DNA from: Caproiciproducens galactitolivorans
Lineage (GTDB): Bacteria > Bacillota > Clostridia > Oscillospirales > Acutalibacteraceae
NCBI RefSeq assembly: GCF_004768785.1
Contig: NZ_SRMQ01000002.1
Span: forward strand, 186,001 to 250,000
Direction of reading: 5' to 3'
DNA length: 64,000 nt
Positions within the stretch are counted from its first letter, which is position 1, and each line of letters starts with the position of its first letter. This document shows positions 52,666 to 60,533 of the stretch, piece by piece. Under the pieces are notes generated by a model. That model did not search any database. It saw only the letters and a list, made by a program, of their open reading frames with translations, and was not told the origin of the DNA. Position numbers and translations under genes: made by a program.

Positions 52666-53430
52666 ATGAAATACGATGTAATGCTTTGCAGGATTGCGGA
52701 AAAAAAGCAGCTTTCACACGATGTGTTTGATCTGACCGTCGAGGCGGGGCCGCTCGCCGAGGCGGCGCGCCCGGGGCAGTTCGCACAGATTTACGTGCCC
52801 GGAAAGACCCTGCGCCGCCCAATTTCCATCTGCGGCATTGACCGCTCCTCAAAAACCCTGCGCTTTGTCTTTCAGGTTCGCGGGGAAGGCACGGCTTGGC
52901 TGGCGGAAACAAAGGCAGGGGATTTTTTGAATATCCTTGCTCCGCTCGGCACCGGTTACGAGCTCGGCGACACCTGCCGCAAAGCGGTTTTTGTCGGCGG
53001 CGGCATCGGCGTGCCCCCTCTGTTGGAAGCGGCGAAGCCCTTTGGCGAAAACGCCACAGCGGTGCTTGGCTTCCGGGATAAGGCAAGCATTATTTTAAAA
53101 GAGGACTTCGAGAAAAACGGGAACCGTGTGTGGGTTGCTACCGACGACGGCTCCTGCGGGCATCACGGCTTTATGACCGATTTGCTGGAGGATTTGGATT
53201 TCGACGTTCTCTACGCGTGCGGCCCTGCGCCGATGCTGAAAGCAGTATGCAAGTTAGCCGCCGAACGGAAGGTTCCCTGCCAGATTTCCCTGGAAGAGCG
53301 CATGGCTTGCGGAATCGGCGCCTGCCTTGGGTGCGCGTGCAGGCTCAAGAAAGACGGGCGGGAATATTACGGCCATGTCTGTAAGGACGGCCCGGTTTTT
53401 AACGCTGAAAACGTAGTGTGGGAGGGATAA
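52666..53430 (+). CDS. pyrK: Dihydroorotate dehydrogenase electron-transfer subunit
   Basis: A 254-residue FAD and [2Fe-2S] subunit that lets PyrD pass electrons to NAD. It has an FAD domain (LRRPISICGIDRSSK), an NAD domain (KAVFVGGGIGVPPLLE) and a C-terminal cluster motif CGIGACLGCACR with a later HVC. It ends two bases before pyrD starts. Confidence 0.95.
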   Translation: MKYDVMLCRIAEKKQLSHDVFDLTVEAGPLAEAARPGQFAQIYVPGKTLRRPISICGIDRSSKTLRFVFQVRGEGTAWLAETKAGDFLNILAPLGTGYELGDTCRKAVFVGGGIGVPPLLEAAKPFGENATAVLGFRDKASIILKEDFEKNGNRVWVATDDGSCGHHGFMTDLLEDLDFDVLYACGPAPMLKAVCKLAAERKVPCQISLEERMACGIGACLGCACRLKKDGREYYGHVCKDGPVFNAENVVWEG

Positions 53431-53432
53431 GC

Positions 53433-54344
53433 ATGGCAGATTTGAAAGTAACCGTTGCCGGTGTGGAATTTCAAAACCCGCTGATTGCCGCGTCCGGAAC
53501 CTTTGGCTTCGGGCGGGAATTTGCTGAGTTTTATCCTCTTCGAACCCTTGGGGGAATCTCCTGCAAGGGAATCACCTTAAAAGAACGTCCCGGCAATCCG
53601 CCTCCGCGCATCGCGGAAACGCCGGGCGGAATGCTGAACGCCGTGGGGCTGCAAAACCCCGGCGTGGATCATTTTATTGAAAACGACCTGCCCTGGCTGA
53701 AAGAGCAGGGCACAGCGGTTATTGCGAATATTGCGGGAAATACGCCCGAAGAATATTGCGAGATGGCAGAAAAGCTGTCGGGTACCGCAGTAGATATGAT
53801 TGAAATGAACATATCCTGCCCGAATGTGAAACAAGGGGGCGTGCAGTTCGGCACAAGCTGCGCCGGGGTGGAAGGCATTACCAAAGCAGTACGGAAGCAT
53901 TGCAAAAAGCCACTGATGGTGAAACTTTCGCCGAATGTAAGCGATATTTCTGAAATTGCGGCGGCCGCCGAAAGCGCGGGTGCGGACGCGATTTCCATGA
54001 TCAATACCCTGACAGGAATGCGCATCGATATTCAGACGCGCCGCCCGATTATCCGGAACAATACCGGCGGGCTGTCCGGCCCGGCGCTTTTCCCGGTGGC
54101 GGTCCGTATGGTGAATCAGGCGTACCGAAGGGTGAAAATCCCGATTGTTGGCATGGGCGGCATTTCAAAATGGCAGGACGCTGTGGAAATGCTTCTGGCG
54201 GGCGCTTCGGCGCTGCAGATTGGCACGGTGTTTTTTTCGGATCCGTACGCCCCGGTAAAGATTCTTGACGGGCTGAACGATTACCTTGACCGCAGCCGGA
54301 TAAGCACGGTTTCGGACTTGACCGGACAGGTTCAATTATGGTAA
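53433..54344 (+). CDS. pyrD: Dihydroorotate dehydrogenase, class 1B catalytic subunit
   Basis: A 303-residue FMN enzyme oxidising dihydroorotate to orotate. NPLIAASGTFGFGREFAEFY and the catalytic Cys region MNISCPNVKQGGVQFGT are diagnostic for class 1B. The ATG at 53433 has GGAGGGATAAGC upstream, inside the pyrK stop region, so translation is coupled. Confidence 0.96.
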   Translation: MADLKVTVAGVEFQNPLIAASGTFGFGREFAEFYPLRTLGGISCKGITLKERPGNPPPRIAETPGGMLNAVGLQNPGVDHFIENDLPWLKEQGTAVIANIAGNTPEEYCEMAEKLSGTAVDMIEMNISCPNVKQGGVQFGTSCAGVEGITKAVRKHCKKPLMVKLSPNVSDISEIAAAAESAGADAISMINTLTGMRIDIQTRRPIIRNNTGGLSGPALFPVAVRMVNQAYRRVKIPIVGMGGISKWQDAVEMLLAGASALQIGTVFFSDPYAPVKILDGLNDYLDRSRISTVSDLTGQVQLW

Positions 54345-54396
54345 ATTCGAATCGGATACATAGACGAATGACTTAAAACGAATGGGAGGTTTATTC

Positions 54397-55086
54397 ATGA
54401 CGCGAATTATTTTGGTACGTCACTGTGAGGCAGTAGGGAACACCTTGGGCGTGTTTCAGGGAAGCACGGACTGTGACATCAGCGGGCACGGCAAAGAGCA
54501 GTTGGAGCTTTTGGCGCTTCGTTTTCGCAATACGCCGATTGACGCGATCTACGCAAGCAATCTGAAGCGTGCCCGCAAAACGGCGGAAGCGATTAACCGT
54601 TACCATAACTTGCCGCTTCAAATCGAGCCTATGCTCCGCGAAATGGACGGCGGCGACTTTGAAGGAAAGTCCTGGAGCGAGCTTGCGGAGCTTTACCCAG
54701 AGGAAATCGAAAAATGGTACGCGGATCCGGGCGCTTTTTGCCCGGCAAACGGTGAACCCGCCAGCATGGTGTATGACCGGATGTGGAAAGCCGTTACCGG
54801 CATCGTGCAGAAAAATAAGGGCAAAACCGTTTGCTGTGTTTCGCACGGCTGTGCAATCCGCAACTTTTTGTGCCACGCCTTGAATAAGCCTCTTGAAGAA
54901 ATGCGGGAAGTCCCCGGTTTGTATAATACGGCGGTCAGCATCGTTGATTTTGATGACGAGATGCACTGCAATGTGGTGCTGATGAACGACGTGTCCCATC
55001 TGCCGCCAGAAATGTATGAAAACGGAAAGGGCGCATGGTGGAAGAAAAGAAATCCTGAAAAATGCGCGGCGCGGAGGGATTCATGA
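54397..55086 (+). CDS. Histidine phosphatase family protein
   Basis: A 229-residue phosphoglycerate mutase-like enzyme. The catalytic RHG-like motif is VRHCEAVGNTLG, the phosphate pocket includes SNLKRARKTAEA, and the second His is in CVSHGCAIRNF. The substrate could be alpha-ribazole phosphate, a sugar phosphate or other; the sequence does not tell. The usual RHGE is RHCE here. ATG 54397 follows GGGAGGTTTATTC. It overlaps ruvX by four bases. Confidence 0.88.
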   Translation: MTRIILVRHCEAVGNTLGVFQGSTDCDISGHGKEQLELLALRFRNTPIDAIYASNLKRARKTAEAINRYHNLPLQIEPMLREMDGGDFEGKSWSELAELYPEEIEKWYADPGAFCPANGEPASMVYDRMWKAVTGIVQKNKGKTVCCVSHGCAIRNFLCHALNKPLEEMREVPGLYNTAVSIVDFDDEMHCNVVLMNDVSHLPPEMYENGKGAWWKKRNPEKCAARRDS

Positions 55087-55508
55087 AGATACTGGCTGTT
55101 GATTTGGGACTTGCCCGTACGGGGCTTGCCATTTGCGATGAAAACGAAATACTGGCGTCCCCCGCGGGCGTGATCAGCGAGCGCAGCAGGGAACGCCTTG
55201 CGCAGGCGATTGCCGCACGCGTAAAAGAAGAAAATGTGAAGTGTATTGTGGTGGGCCTGCCCCGGAATATGGACGGCAGCGAAGGGGAGAGCGCCAAAAA
55301 TGCCCGCGCCTTTGCCGAACTGCTGAAAACACAGGTTTCCGTTCCAGTTGAAATGCGTGACGAGCGCGGCACTACCATTACGGCCCATAGCTTTCTGAAC
55401 GATACCGACACACGCGGGAAGAAGCGCAAGGCGGTAGTGGATTCAGTTGCCGCAACGATCATTTTACAAGACTATCTGAACTTCCGTAAAAATCAGAAAC
55501 GCGGTTAA
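55083..55508 (+). CDS. ruvX: Putative pre-16S rRNA nuclease / Holliday junction resolvase
   Basis: A 141-residue RNase H-fold protein of the YqgF/RuvX family. The first catalytic Asp lies in KILAVDLGLARTGLAI, and the conserved VVGLPRNMDGSEGESA and MRDERGTTITAHS follow, with a final Asp in KRKAVVDSVAATIIL. The ATG at 55083 overlaps the phosphatase stop by four bases and has GGAGG upstream. In Firmicutes it normally pairs with a YrzB (DUF1292) gene, which here lies just beyond degV. Confidence 0.93.
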   Translation: MKILAVDLGLARTGLAICDENEILASPAGVISERSRERLAQAIAARVKEENVKCIVVGLPRNMDGSEGESAKNARAFAELLKTQVSVPVEMRDERGTTITAHSFLNDTDTRGKKRKAVVDSVAATIILQDYLNFRKNQKRG

Positions 55509-55535
55509 AGTGCTTTCTGCAAAACCGTTTATACA

Positions 55536-55577
55536 AAAAAGGGGCAATTAGTCCAATTGGACTAATTGCCCCTTTTT
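55536..55577. terminator. Strong bidirectional terminator
   Basis: A perfect 16-base-pair palindrome (GGGGCAATTAGTCCAATTGG and its complement) flanked by AAAAA and TTTTT. It ends ruvX on the plus strand and degV on the minus strand. Confidence 0.95.
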
Positions 55578-55621
55578 ACTGTTTTATTCTATCCTCTGAA
55601 TTCGCTTTTTTTCTTTCGTGT

Positions 55622-56497
55622 TTAATCGCGGTTTTTCCCAAGAAAGAAGAGGGCAATGGTGCCCGGGCCGGAATGGGCCCCGATGACGGGACCGATGGAA
55701 TTGATTTCAATGGATTTTACATGGAAGTTTTTTCGAACCTGCTCTGCTATGTATTCCGCGTCCTCCAGGGAATCGCCATGGCTGATAAAGATCATCTGTT
55801 TATCCGGATCTTCCACAGTAAGCTTCATATGGTGTATCAGCGCATCCAGCGATTGCCGGCGGCCCCGTACCTTTTCAACCGGAATCAGGTGCCCCTCGCT
55901 GTCAACGTGCAGCACGGGCTTAATCCCAAGCATCGTGCCGACCAACGCCGCCGCACCGGATACCCGCCCGCCGCGCTTCAAATGGTTTAGGTCATCCACC
56001 GTGAACCAGTGGGCAAGGCGGCCCCTGTTTTCGATCAGCCAGTCGCGTACTTCGTCAATGGAAGCGCCGTTTTTACGCATTTTCGCTGCGTAATATGCCA
56101 AAAGTCCCTCACCCATGGACGCGGCCAGCGTGTCGACGGTGAAGATTTTCCGGTTTGGGTACTTTTGGGAAAGCTCTTCTGCGGTTAGCCGCGCGTTATT
56201 ATAAGTACCGCTCAGCCCCGAGGAAAAGGCGATGTATATGACATCCTTGCCGGATTGCAAAACCGGTTCGAAATATTCGGTAAAGGTTACAGGGCTGATT
56301 TGATTTGTGGTGGAAGTTTCCCCATTGCGAAGGCGCTCATAAAAGTCGCGGGAGGACAGTTCGCGTTCGTCCGGGTAATTGCTGTAAGATACATCTCCTA
56401 TCGTAAAGGTCATCGGAATTACCTGAATATCCAGTTCTTCTATGAGTTTAGGGGAAAGATCCGTTGTAGAATCCGTTATAATTTCATATTCGCTCAT
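55622..56497 (-). CDS. DegV family fatty-acid-binding protein
   Basis: A 291-residue protein beginning MSEYEIITDSTTDLSPKLIE. ITDSTTDL, IAFSSGLSGTYNNA, TVDTLAASMGEGLL and ISHGDSLEDAEYI are DegV signatures. The family binds fatty acids and some members (FakB) present them to a fatty acid kinase; no kinase gene is adjacent. I chose the ATG at 56497 with GGGAGAAAACAAG before it; the open frame extends nine codons further. Confidence 0.92.
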   Translation of the reverse strand: MSEYEIITDSTTDLSPKLIEELDIQVIPMTFTIGDVSYSNYPDERELSSRDFYERLRNGETSTTNQISPVTFTEYFEPVLQSGKDVIYIAFSSGLSGTYNNARLTAEELSQKYPNRKIFTVDTLAASMGEGLLAYYAAKMRKNGASIDEVRDWLIENRGRLAHWFTVDDLNHLKRGGRVSGAAALVGTMLGIKPVLHVDSEGHLIPVEKVRGRRQSLDALIHHMKLTVEDPDKQMIFISHGDSLEDAEYIAEQVRKNFHVKSIEINSIGPVIGAHSGPGTIALFFLGKNRD

Positions 56498-56718
56498 CTT
56501 GTTTTCTCCCTTCTGACAGAACAAATTATATCGTATCCGCTCGGCTGTGTGTAGAGACAGAATTCACGGACTGTCTTATGGAACCATGGGATTTCTTTAA
56601 AATATATATCTGACCGGCGTTTTTTTGCCCGGACAGCGTCGCGAAATGCCTCGAATACTTCCTTGCTGAAACGAAGAAACACCTTTGCCGCCTGCACATC
56701 GCCGCTCAACCGTACTTC

Positions 56719-56755
56719 CCAGAAAAGAAAAAGCTTCTGAAAACTCAGAAGCTTT
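56719..56755 (-). terminator. Terminator after the 6S-like RNA
   Basis: On the minus strand AAAGCTTCTGA pairs with TCAGAAGCTTT around a 4-base loop and is followed by TTCTTTTC. Confidence 0.75.
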
Positions 56756-56769
56756 ACTGCTTTTTAAAT

Positions 56770-56956
56770 TAATCCCGCCTGGCCGTAATGTGCTTAAATA
56801 ACCTGCTACCGTCAAGCAGGTGGGTGCTGGCCCAATGGTTTCATACTCCCTTCGTCCGGCAAAAGCCGGGAGGTCTGAAGTCCGCCACCGGAGCGCATGC
56901 TCCCTATTATCATTTTGTAGGGTTATTTTGCAACGGTCCGCGCACCAGGCAGGGTG
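56770..56956 (-). ncRNA. ssrS: 6S RNA-like small RNA
   Basis: A non-coding stretch of about 185 nt between the YrzB-like gene and degV folds, by eye, in the 6S RNA layout. The ends pair as CCTGCCTGG with CCAGGCGGG, a second stem pairs AAATAACC with GGTTATTT, and the 3-prime side of the central region carries the small CCTGCT/AGCAGG hairpin. An apical arm with GTGGCGGACTT and CCGGCTTTTGCCGG follows. 6S RNA mimics an open promoter and binds RNA polymerase. The GGGCCAGCACCCACCTGCTT stretch resembles clostridial 6S sequences as I remember them. A covariance model search was not possible, so the identity is probable and not certain. Confidence 0.65.
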
Positions 56957-56969
56957 AAAGCGTCCATCA

Positions 56970-57275
56970 TTATTCGTCGTCGATCTCTTCGGAATCGTAA
57001 AGCTCCTCGAAACGGCTTTCAAAAAGCTCCGCCAGCTTATCAAGAAGTTCTTCGTCTTCGACTTCGGCAAGTTGCTGCTCGCCATTCTCATCGATCGCTT
57101 CAAAGATATAGTAGGTACCCTCCGCGTCGACTTTGTCCTGCGGATCCTCAAATGTCGGCAGTAACGCGTAGAAACAGCCGTCATCGTTATCAATTACGTC
57201 CAAGACTTCAAATTCGTGCTCTTCGCCCTCGTCGTCGACTAGGGTAATTAAATCCGCACCATACTCGTCGTTCAC
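56970..57275 (-). CDS. DUF1292 (YrzB-like) acidic protein
   Basis: A 101-residue very acidic protein with the DUF1292 core LITLVDDEGEEHEFEVLDVI and YALLPTFEDPQD, function unknown. In Bacillus the yrzB gene is next to ruvX (yrrK). The ribosome site GAGGAG directly abuts the ATG at 57284, which is too close; the GTG at 57275 lies nine bases from it and is the better start, giving NDEYGADLITLV. Confidence 0.88.
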   Translation of the reverse strand: MNDEYGADLITLVDDEGEEHEFEVLDVIDNDDGCFYALLPTFEDPQDKVDAEGTYYIFEAIDENGEQQLAEVEDEELLDKLAELFESRFEELYDSEEIDDE

Positions 57276-57311
57276 AGGGGTCATCTCCTCTTGTTTAATT
57301 TGTCTATAGTT

Positions 57312-57340
57312 ATTCTACCTTGCCGACCTGTCGAAGTCAA
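57312..57340 (-). promoter_or_regulatory. Sigma-A promoter of the DUF1292 gene
   Basis: On the minus strand TTGACT and TAGAAT with a 17-base spacer, about 35 bases before the start codon. It may also drive the 6S-like RNA. Confidence 0.7.
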
Positions 57341-57399
57341 CAGGAAAATTCAGATACAAAAGAATAAATAAAAATTTCAAGAATTTATTAAAAATTATA

Positions 57400-57427
57400 T
57401 TGACATTTACTAGAAATCAGTTATAAT
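57400..57427 (+). promoter_or_regulatory. Promoter of the long non-coding transcript
   Basis: A perfect TTGACA and a perfect TATAAT separated by 16 bases. No ORF with a ribosome site follows for more than 700 bases. Confidence 0.85.
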
Positions 57428-57433
57428 ATAATC

Positions 57434-57925
57434 AAGAAAGAGAGAGGGATGATTAAGGACGGCGTTCGAAAAACTGCTAATTAAGGTGGCACCACAAGAA
57501 TGGCGCCATGAAAAAGCAGGGGAAGGTAGCGCCGGAAAAATCGATCTTCTTGAAAGGGGTGGGTCCAATGGGCAGTAAAATATCCTCAGAAACGCAGTAT
57601 CCAGTTCGTTGGGCACAGCGTTAATTCCTGAATAGTGTAAATTTAAAGAGGAATGTTTTGGAATCCTTTTCACAATTGAAAGGGGAAAATCATTGAGCAT
57701 TCAGAATTCCATACATTGGTTAGGGTCTTAGCGACACGATTTTGCAACCCGTTTTTAAGCTTTCTTAAAAAGCGGTTCGTTTAGGACATTTTAAGGGGTG
57801 AGTCCAAAATACAGTTAAGTACGCAGCTCTAACAGAAACAAGAAATTGGTGGTTCCGATGTTTATTTAATGGATTGGATTCTTATTCGGGCTCCGGCAGG
57901 ATTGCCGGAGCTTTTTTATTCTAAA
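57434..57925 (+). ncRNA. Large structured non-coding RNA of about 490 nt, unknown family
   Basis: Between a consensus promoter and an intrinsic terminator (GCTCCGGCAGG, loop, CCGGAGC then TTTTTT at 57888-57919) lies a plus-strand transcript without a credible ORF. It contains GC-rich inverted repeats, including AACCCGTTTTTAAG with CTTAAAAAGCGGTT near 57746-57777 and GGCGC/GCGCC near 57502-57533. A 22-base element (AAGGGGTGGGTCCAATGGGC...) at 57554 recurs with 17 of 22 bases at 57793. A T-box-like AAGGTGGCACCAC stands near its start, but there is no Stem I region before it. It does not show the conserved sequences of RNase P RNA, tmRNA or SRP RNA. It may be one of the known large Firmicutes RNAs (raiA, ROOL, OLE) or a new one. 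Confidence 0.55.
57888..57922 (+). terminator. Terminator of the long non-coding transcript
   Basis: GGCTCCGGCA and TGCCGGAGC form a perfect stem around a short loop, then TTTTTTATT. It separates the RNA from the MATE gene, which has its own AT-rich upstream region. Confidence 0.9.
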
Positions 57926-58164
57926 TCGGCATACAACTAATGTGGTTTTATCAAACGGGATTTTTATTGGAAAGCGGCTTTCTTACCCTTATTATATGTA
58001 AAATACAAAAATTTGTTCAAATGAAAGCTTTTTAGTTTTCCCCGGATAGCCAATTTCTAATGAAAAAACGGGTCGGAATTTGTTGACTAATTTTGCGGTA
58101 TAAACTGTTAATAGGCAGATAATTATGTTAAGATAGAAGAAATACAATATAAAGATGTGATTGT

Positions 58165-59559
58165 GTGACAAAGACCGAATTTTTAACAAAAACCGACCAA
58201 TTTCTTAACAAACACTTTTCTGGAGAATCCATCCATTATCGCCAAGTAATTTCTATTATTTTACCGATTTTAGTTGATCAGGCGTTTATCATTTGTCTGA
58301 GCCTGCTGAATACCGCGATGATCAGCTCTTCCGGTGTGGCGGCGGTCGCCGCCGTAAACATGGTGGATTCTCTAAACATATTCTTAGTCAATGTTCTTAT
58401 TGCCGTTGCGACAGGTGGCACCGTGGTTGTTGCGCAGTATAAGGGAAGCGGGAACGACGCCATGGTGTCGAAAGCCGCGGCCAATTCGCTGACTTCCGTA
58501 TTTCTTCTGGCTTTTGTAATTAGTGCGGCGGTCGGCGTTTTCCATACCCCGACGCTGAACCTGTTGTTCGGAAAAGCGGATGCCGAAGTTTTCGAAAATG
58601 CAAAAGTATATCTACTGGGAAGTTGCCTGTCCTATTGCGGCATAGGGACAGTAGAAGCGGTCTGCGGCGCTCTTCGCGGCGTGGGCGAAACAAAATCCTC
58701 CCTCCGGCTTTCTCTTGCGATGAACCTTTGCTATGTTGTTCTGAACTTTGTATTTATTACGATTTTACATATGGGTGTTTTCGGGATGGTCATTTCCCTG
58801 AATATCGCCCGCTATGTAGGTGCTGGCTATTCGATTTATTACCTGCTGAAGGGCGATACCACCGTCCATTTTAAAGTGAAGGACGCCCTGCAGATTAGTA
58901 CATCCATGCTGAAACGGATTTTCTTTGTCGGGATTCCGTTTGCCGCCGAGCAGATGTTCTTTAACGGTGGGAAAATTCTGACGCAAACCTTTATTGTTCA
59001 GCTTGGCGTTTATGCCATGGATATCAACGCGATCTGCAACTCCCTTGCCGGGCTTTTTCAGATTCCGGCAAACGCCTTGATCCTGACGACGGTTACCGTG
59101 GTCGGCCAGTGCATGGGACGGCGGGATATTCAGGATGCGCGGAAATTCATCCGCTCCTTCCTCTGGCTGTCGTCGCTGTCCTTTGCGGTGACCATGCTGC
59201 TGATCATGCCGTTTATACGCCCGCTCTTGACCCTGTTCCATCCGCCGGAGGCGGTTGTCCCCACGATTATCCAGATCATGTGGATAACTACGCTGGCAAA
59301 TATACCGGTATGGTCCATCAGCTTTTTAACCCCAGCTGCGCTTCGTGCCGCGGGGGATTCCAAATTTACGTCCATTTCTTCCATGCTCACCATGTGGTTG
59401 CTCCGCGTGGTGCTTGGGTATGTTTTGGGGATCGTGCTTTCGTTCGGGATTGTCGGCGTTTGGGTTGCCATGATTTGCGAATGGGGCGTGCGCGGACTCA
59501 TATTCCTACTGCGGTTCCATGGGGATAAGTGGTACCAGCACCATCTGATCGATAATTAA
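58165..59559 (+). CDS. MATE family efflux transporter
   Basis: A 464-residue inner membrane protein with about 12 hydrophobic segments in two homologous halves. QVISIILPILVDQAFIICLS and AVNMVDSLNIFLVNVLIAVA start the first half, and VVAQYKGSGND follows a helix, as in NorM/DinF-type Na+- or H+-coupled multidrug exporters. The second half begins near residue 250 (KRIFFVGIPFAAEQMFFNGG). The start is GTG with a weak site (AAGATGTGATT). Substrate is unknown. Confidence 0.92.
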   Translation: MTKTEFLTKTDQFLNKHFSGESIHYRQVISIILPILVDQAFIICLSLLNTAMISSSGVAAVAAVNMVDSLNIFLVNVLIAVATGGTVVVAQYKGSGNDAMVSKAAANSLTSVFLLAFVISAAVGVFHTPTLNLLFGKADAEVFENAKVYLLGSCLSYCGIGTVEAVCGALRGVGETKSSLRLSLAMNLCYVVLNFVFITILHMGVFGMVISLNIARYVGAGYSIYYLLKGDTTVHFKVKDALQISTSMLKRIFFVGIPFAAEQMFFNGGKILTQTFIVQLGVYAMDINAICNSLAGLFQIPANALILTTVTVVGQCMGRRDIQDARKFIRSFLWLSSLSFAVTMLLIMPFIRPLLTLFHPPEAVVPTIIQIMWITTLANIPVWSISFLTPAALRAAGDSKFTSISSMLTMWLLRVVLGYVLGIVLSFGIVGVWVAMICEWGVRGLIFLLRFHGDKWYQHHLIDN

Positions 59560-59579
59560 TTCTGTATGGAAAACTGGTG

Positions 59580-59634
59580 CGGCGCGCTGCCGTGACTTTC
59601 TGGTAGTTCGGGATTGACGGCACGCCGATTTTTA
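59580..59634 (+). terminator. Probable terminator of the MATE gene
   Basis: GGCGCGCTGCCGT pairs with ACGGCACGCC (a small bulge) around a long loop and is followed by GATTTTT. Confidence 0.6.
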
Positions 59635-59714
59635 CACACCTGTCACGACAAAAGGCGTTGATCAGGAAAAAGACAGCTTTTTTACGACTTATAATGGGAT
59701 GCTGATGGGTCGGT

Positions 59715-60060
59715 GAATTATATCTGGAATACCATAGGGGTACTTATACCTCCATGGCGAGGAACAAACGCGGCAACCGCAAAAGCAAATTTGCACTAAT
59801 GAATCTGGAACTGATTTCCGTTTGGGCGGAAGAATACGGCGTCGCATATCCGGAGGAAGAAATCAGCACTATGTGGCGGACGGTTCTTCTGAACCAATTC
59901 CATGACATTCTTCCGGGTTCCGCCATAAAAGATGTTTATGATGTGACCAGAACGGAATATGCGGAAATACAGAAGAAATCGGAAGCTCTGACTAAAGAAC
60001 GCTTGGATGTGATCGCTTCCGCGCAGGGGACGGGGAGGGATTCGGTTGTAGGCCAAGCTT
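59715..60060 (+). pseudogene. Remnant of a GH38 alpha-mannosidase
   Basis: The stretch GELYLEYHRGTYTSMARNKR, continuing NRKSKFALMNLELISVWAEE and WRTVLLNQFHDILPGSAIKD, is the second part of the catalytic domain of a glycoside hydrolase family 38 alpha-mannosidase. Only about 110 residues of a roughly 900-residue protein remain. The frame begins without an initiator, and the sequence after DSVVG loses similarity. There is no upstream or downstream continuation, so it is a dead fragment left after deletion. Confidence 0.75.
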
Positions 60061-60158
60061 GGAAACGATGCGGGAATCATCGGCGCCGCGGTTTTAAAAT
60101 AAATGAACCTTTCTATACTTTTGTATTAATGATTTTTAAAAATTATTTAGTGGAACTA

Positions 60159-60187
60159 TTGACAGGACGAATTTCTTGATATATAAT
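60159..60187 (+). promoter_or_regulatory. Sigma-A promoter of the Tad pilus operon
   Basis: Perfect TTGACA and TATAAT with a 17-base spacer, directly before the first riboswitch. Confidence 0.92.
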
Positions 60188-60214
60188 TAGGACGAATCAA
60201 AAAGAAAATTACAT

Positions 60215-60305
60215 ATTAAGGTGCAAATTTGTCGAAAGGCAAAGACGCTAAACTATAGGGCCTAAGGATTTTATAATCTATGGCAGCCAGTTCCCTTTTG
60301 CAAGG
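60215..60305 (+). promoter_or_regulatory. c-di-GMP-I riboswitch (first)
   Basis: The GEMM-I layout is present: a closing helix GCAAA/TTTGC, the GAAA tetraloop arm TCGAAAGG, the core GACGCTAAACTATAGGG, the tetraloop receptor CCTAAG with CTATGG, and the 3-prime GCAGCCAGTT. The core reads GCTAAACTA instead of the commoner GCAAAGCCA, so affinity may differ from the second copy. The receptor pair is the 11-nt type. It is followed by its own terminator at 60328. Confidence 0.85.
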
Positions 60306-60327
60306 ATTTTTGGACGAATTTTTCTAT

Positions 60328-60362
60328 CCGCAATTGGCTTTATACCATTGCGGATTTTTTTT
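60328..60362 (+). terminator. Terminator after the first c-di-GMP riboswitch
   Basis: CCGCAAT pairs with ATTGCGG around a 12-base loop, extended by GG/CC pairing, and eight T follow. Confidence 0.9.
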
Positions 60363-60448
60363 ATGCAAACTTATCGAAAGATAAGGACGCTAAGCCATAG
60401 GGTCTAAAGGATGACGTCCCATGACAGCCGGTTTCCTTTTGTGCATAG
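60362..60448 (+). promoter_or_regulatory. c-di-GMP-I riboswitch (second)
   Basis: It has closing helix ATGCA/TGCAT, the tetraloop arm ATCGAAAGAT, core GACGCTAAGCCATAGGG, TCTAAAGG and the 3-prime ACAGCCGGTT. The core matches the GEMM-I consensus better than the first copy. No promoter lies between the two aptamers. Confidence 0.88.
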
Positions 60449-60473
60449 AGAGCATTTTTGAATGTATCTCTTT

Positions 60474-60508
60474 AGCCCACAACTGGTTAAGTTGTGGGCT
60501 TTTATTTT
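60474..60508 (+). terminator. Terminator after the second c-di-GMP riboswitch
   Basis: AGCCCACAAC pairs perfectly with GTTGTGGGCT around a 7-base loop, followed by TTTTATTTTT. It lies 25 bases before the prepilin peptidase start. Confidence 0.92.
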
Positions 60509-60533
60509 TGTTTGCAGGGGTTGGGGTATAAAG

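Noticed and set aside
55536-55577. Perfect palindrome as a protein-binding operator or attachment site
   Set aside because: Flanking A and T runs and its place between two convergent genes explain it fully as a bidirectional terminator.
56597-57193. Long minus-strand open frame of 198 codons across the 6S-like RNA and DUF1292 gene
   Set aside because: It is out of frame with the clear DUF1292 protein, rich in Arg/Ser, has no ribosome site and matches a shadow frame.
57460-57500. T-box riboswitch suggested by AAGGTGGCACCAC
   Set aside because: Only about 50 bases separate the promoter from the motif, which leaves no room for Stem I with its specifier loop. The next terminator is almost 400 bases away and no aminoacyl-tRNA synthetase or amino acid gene follows.
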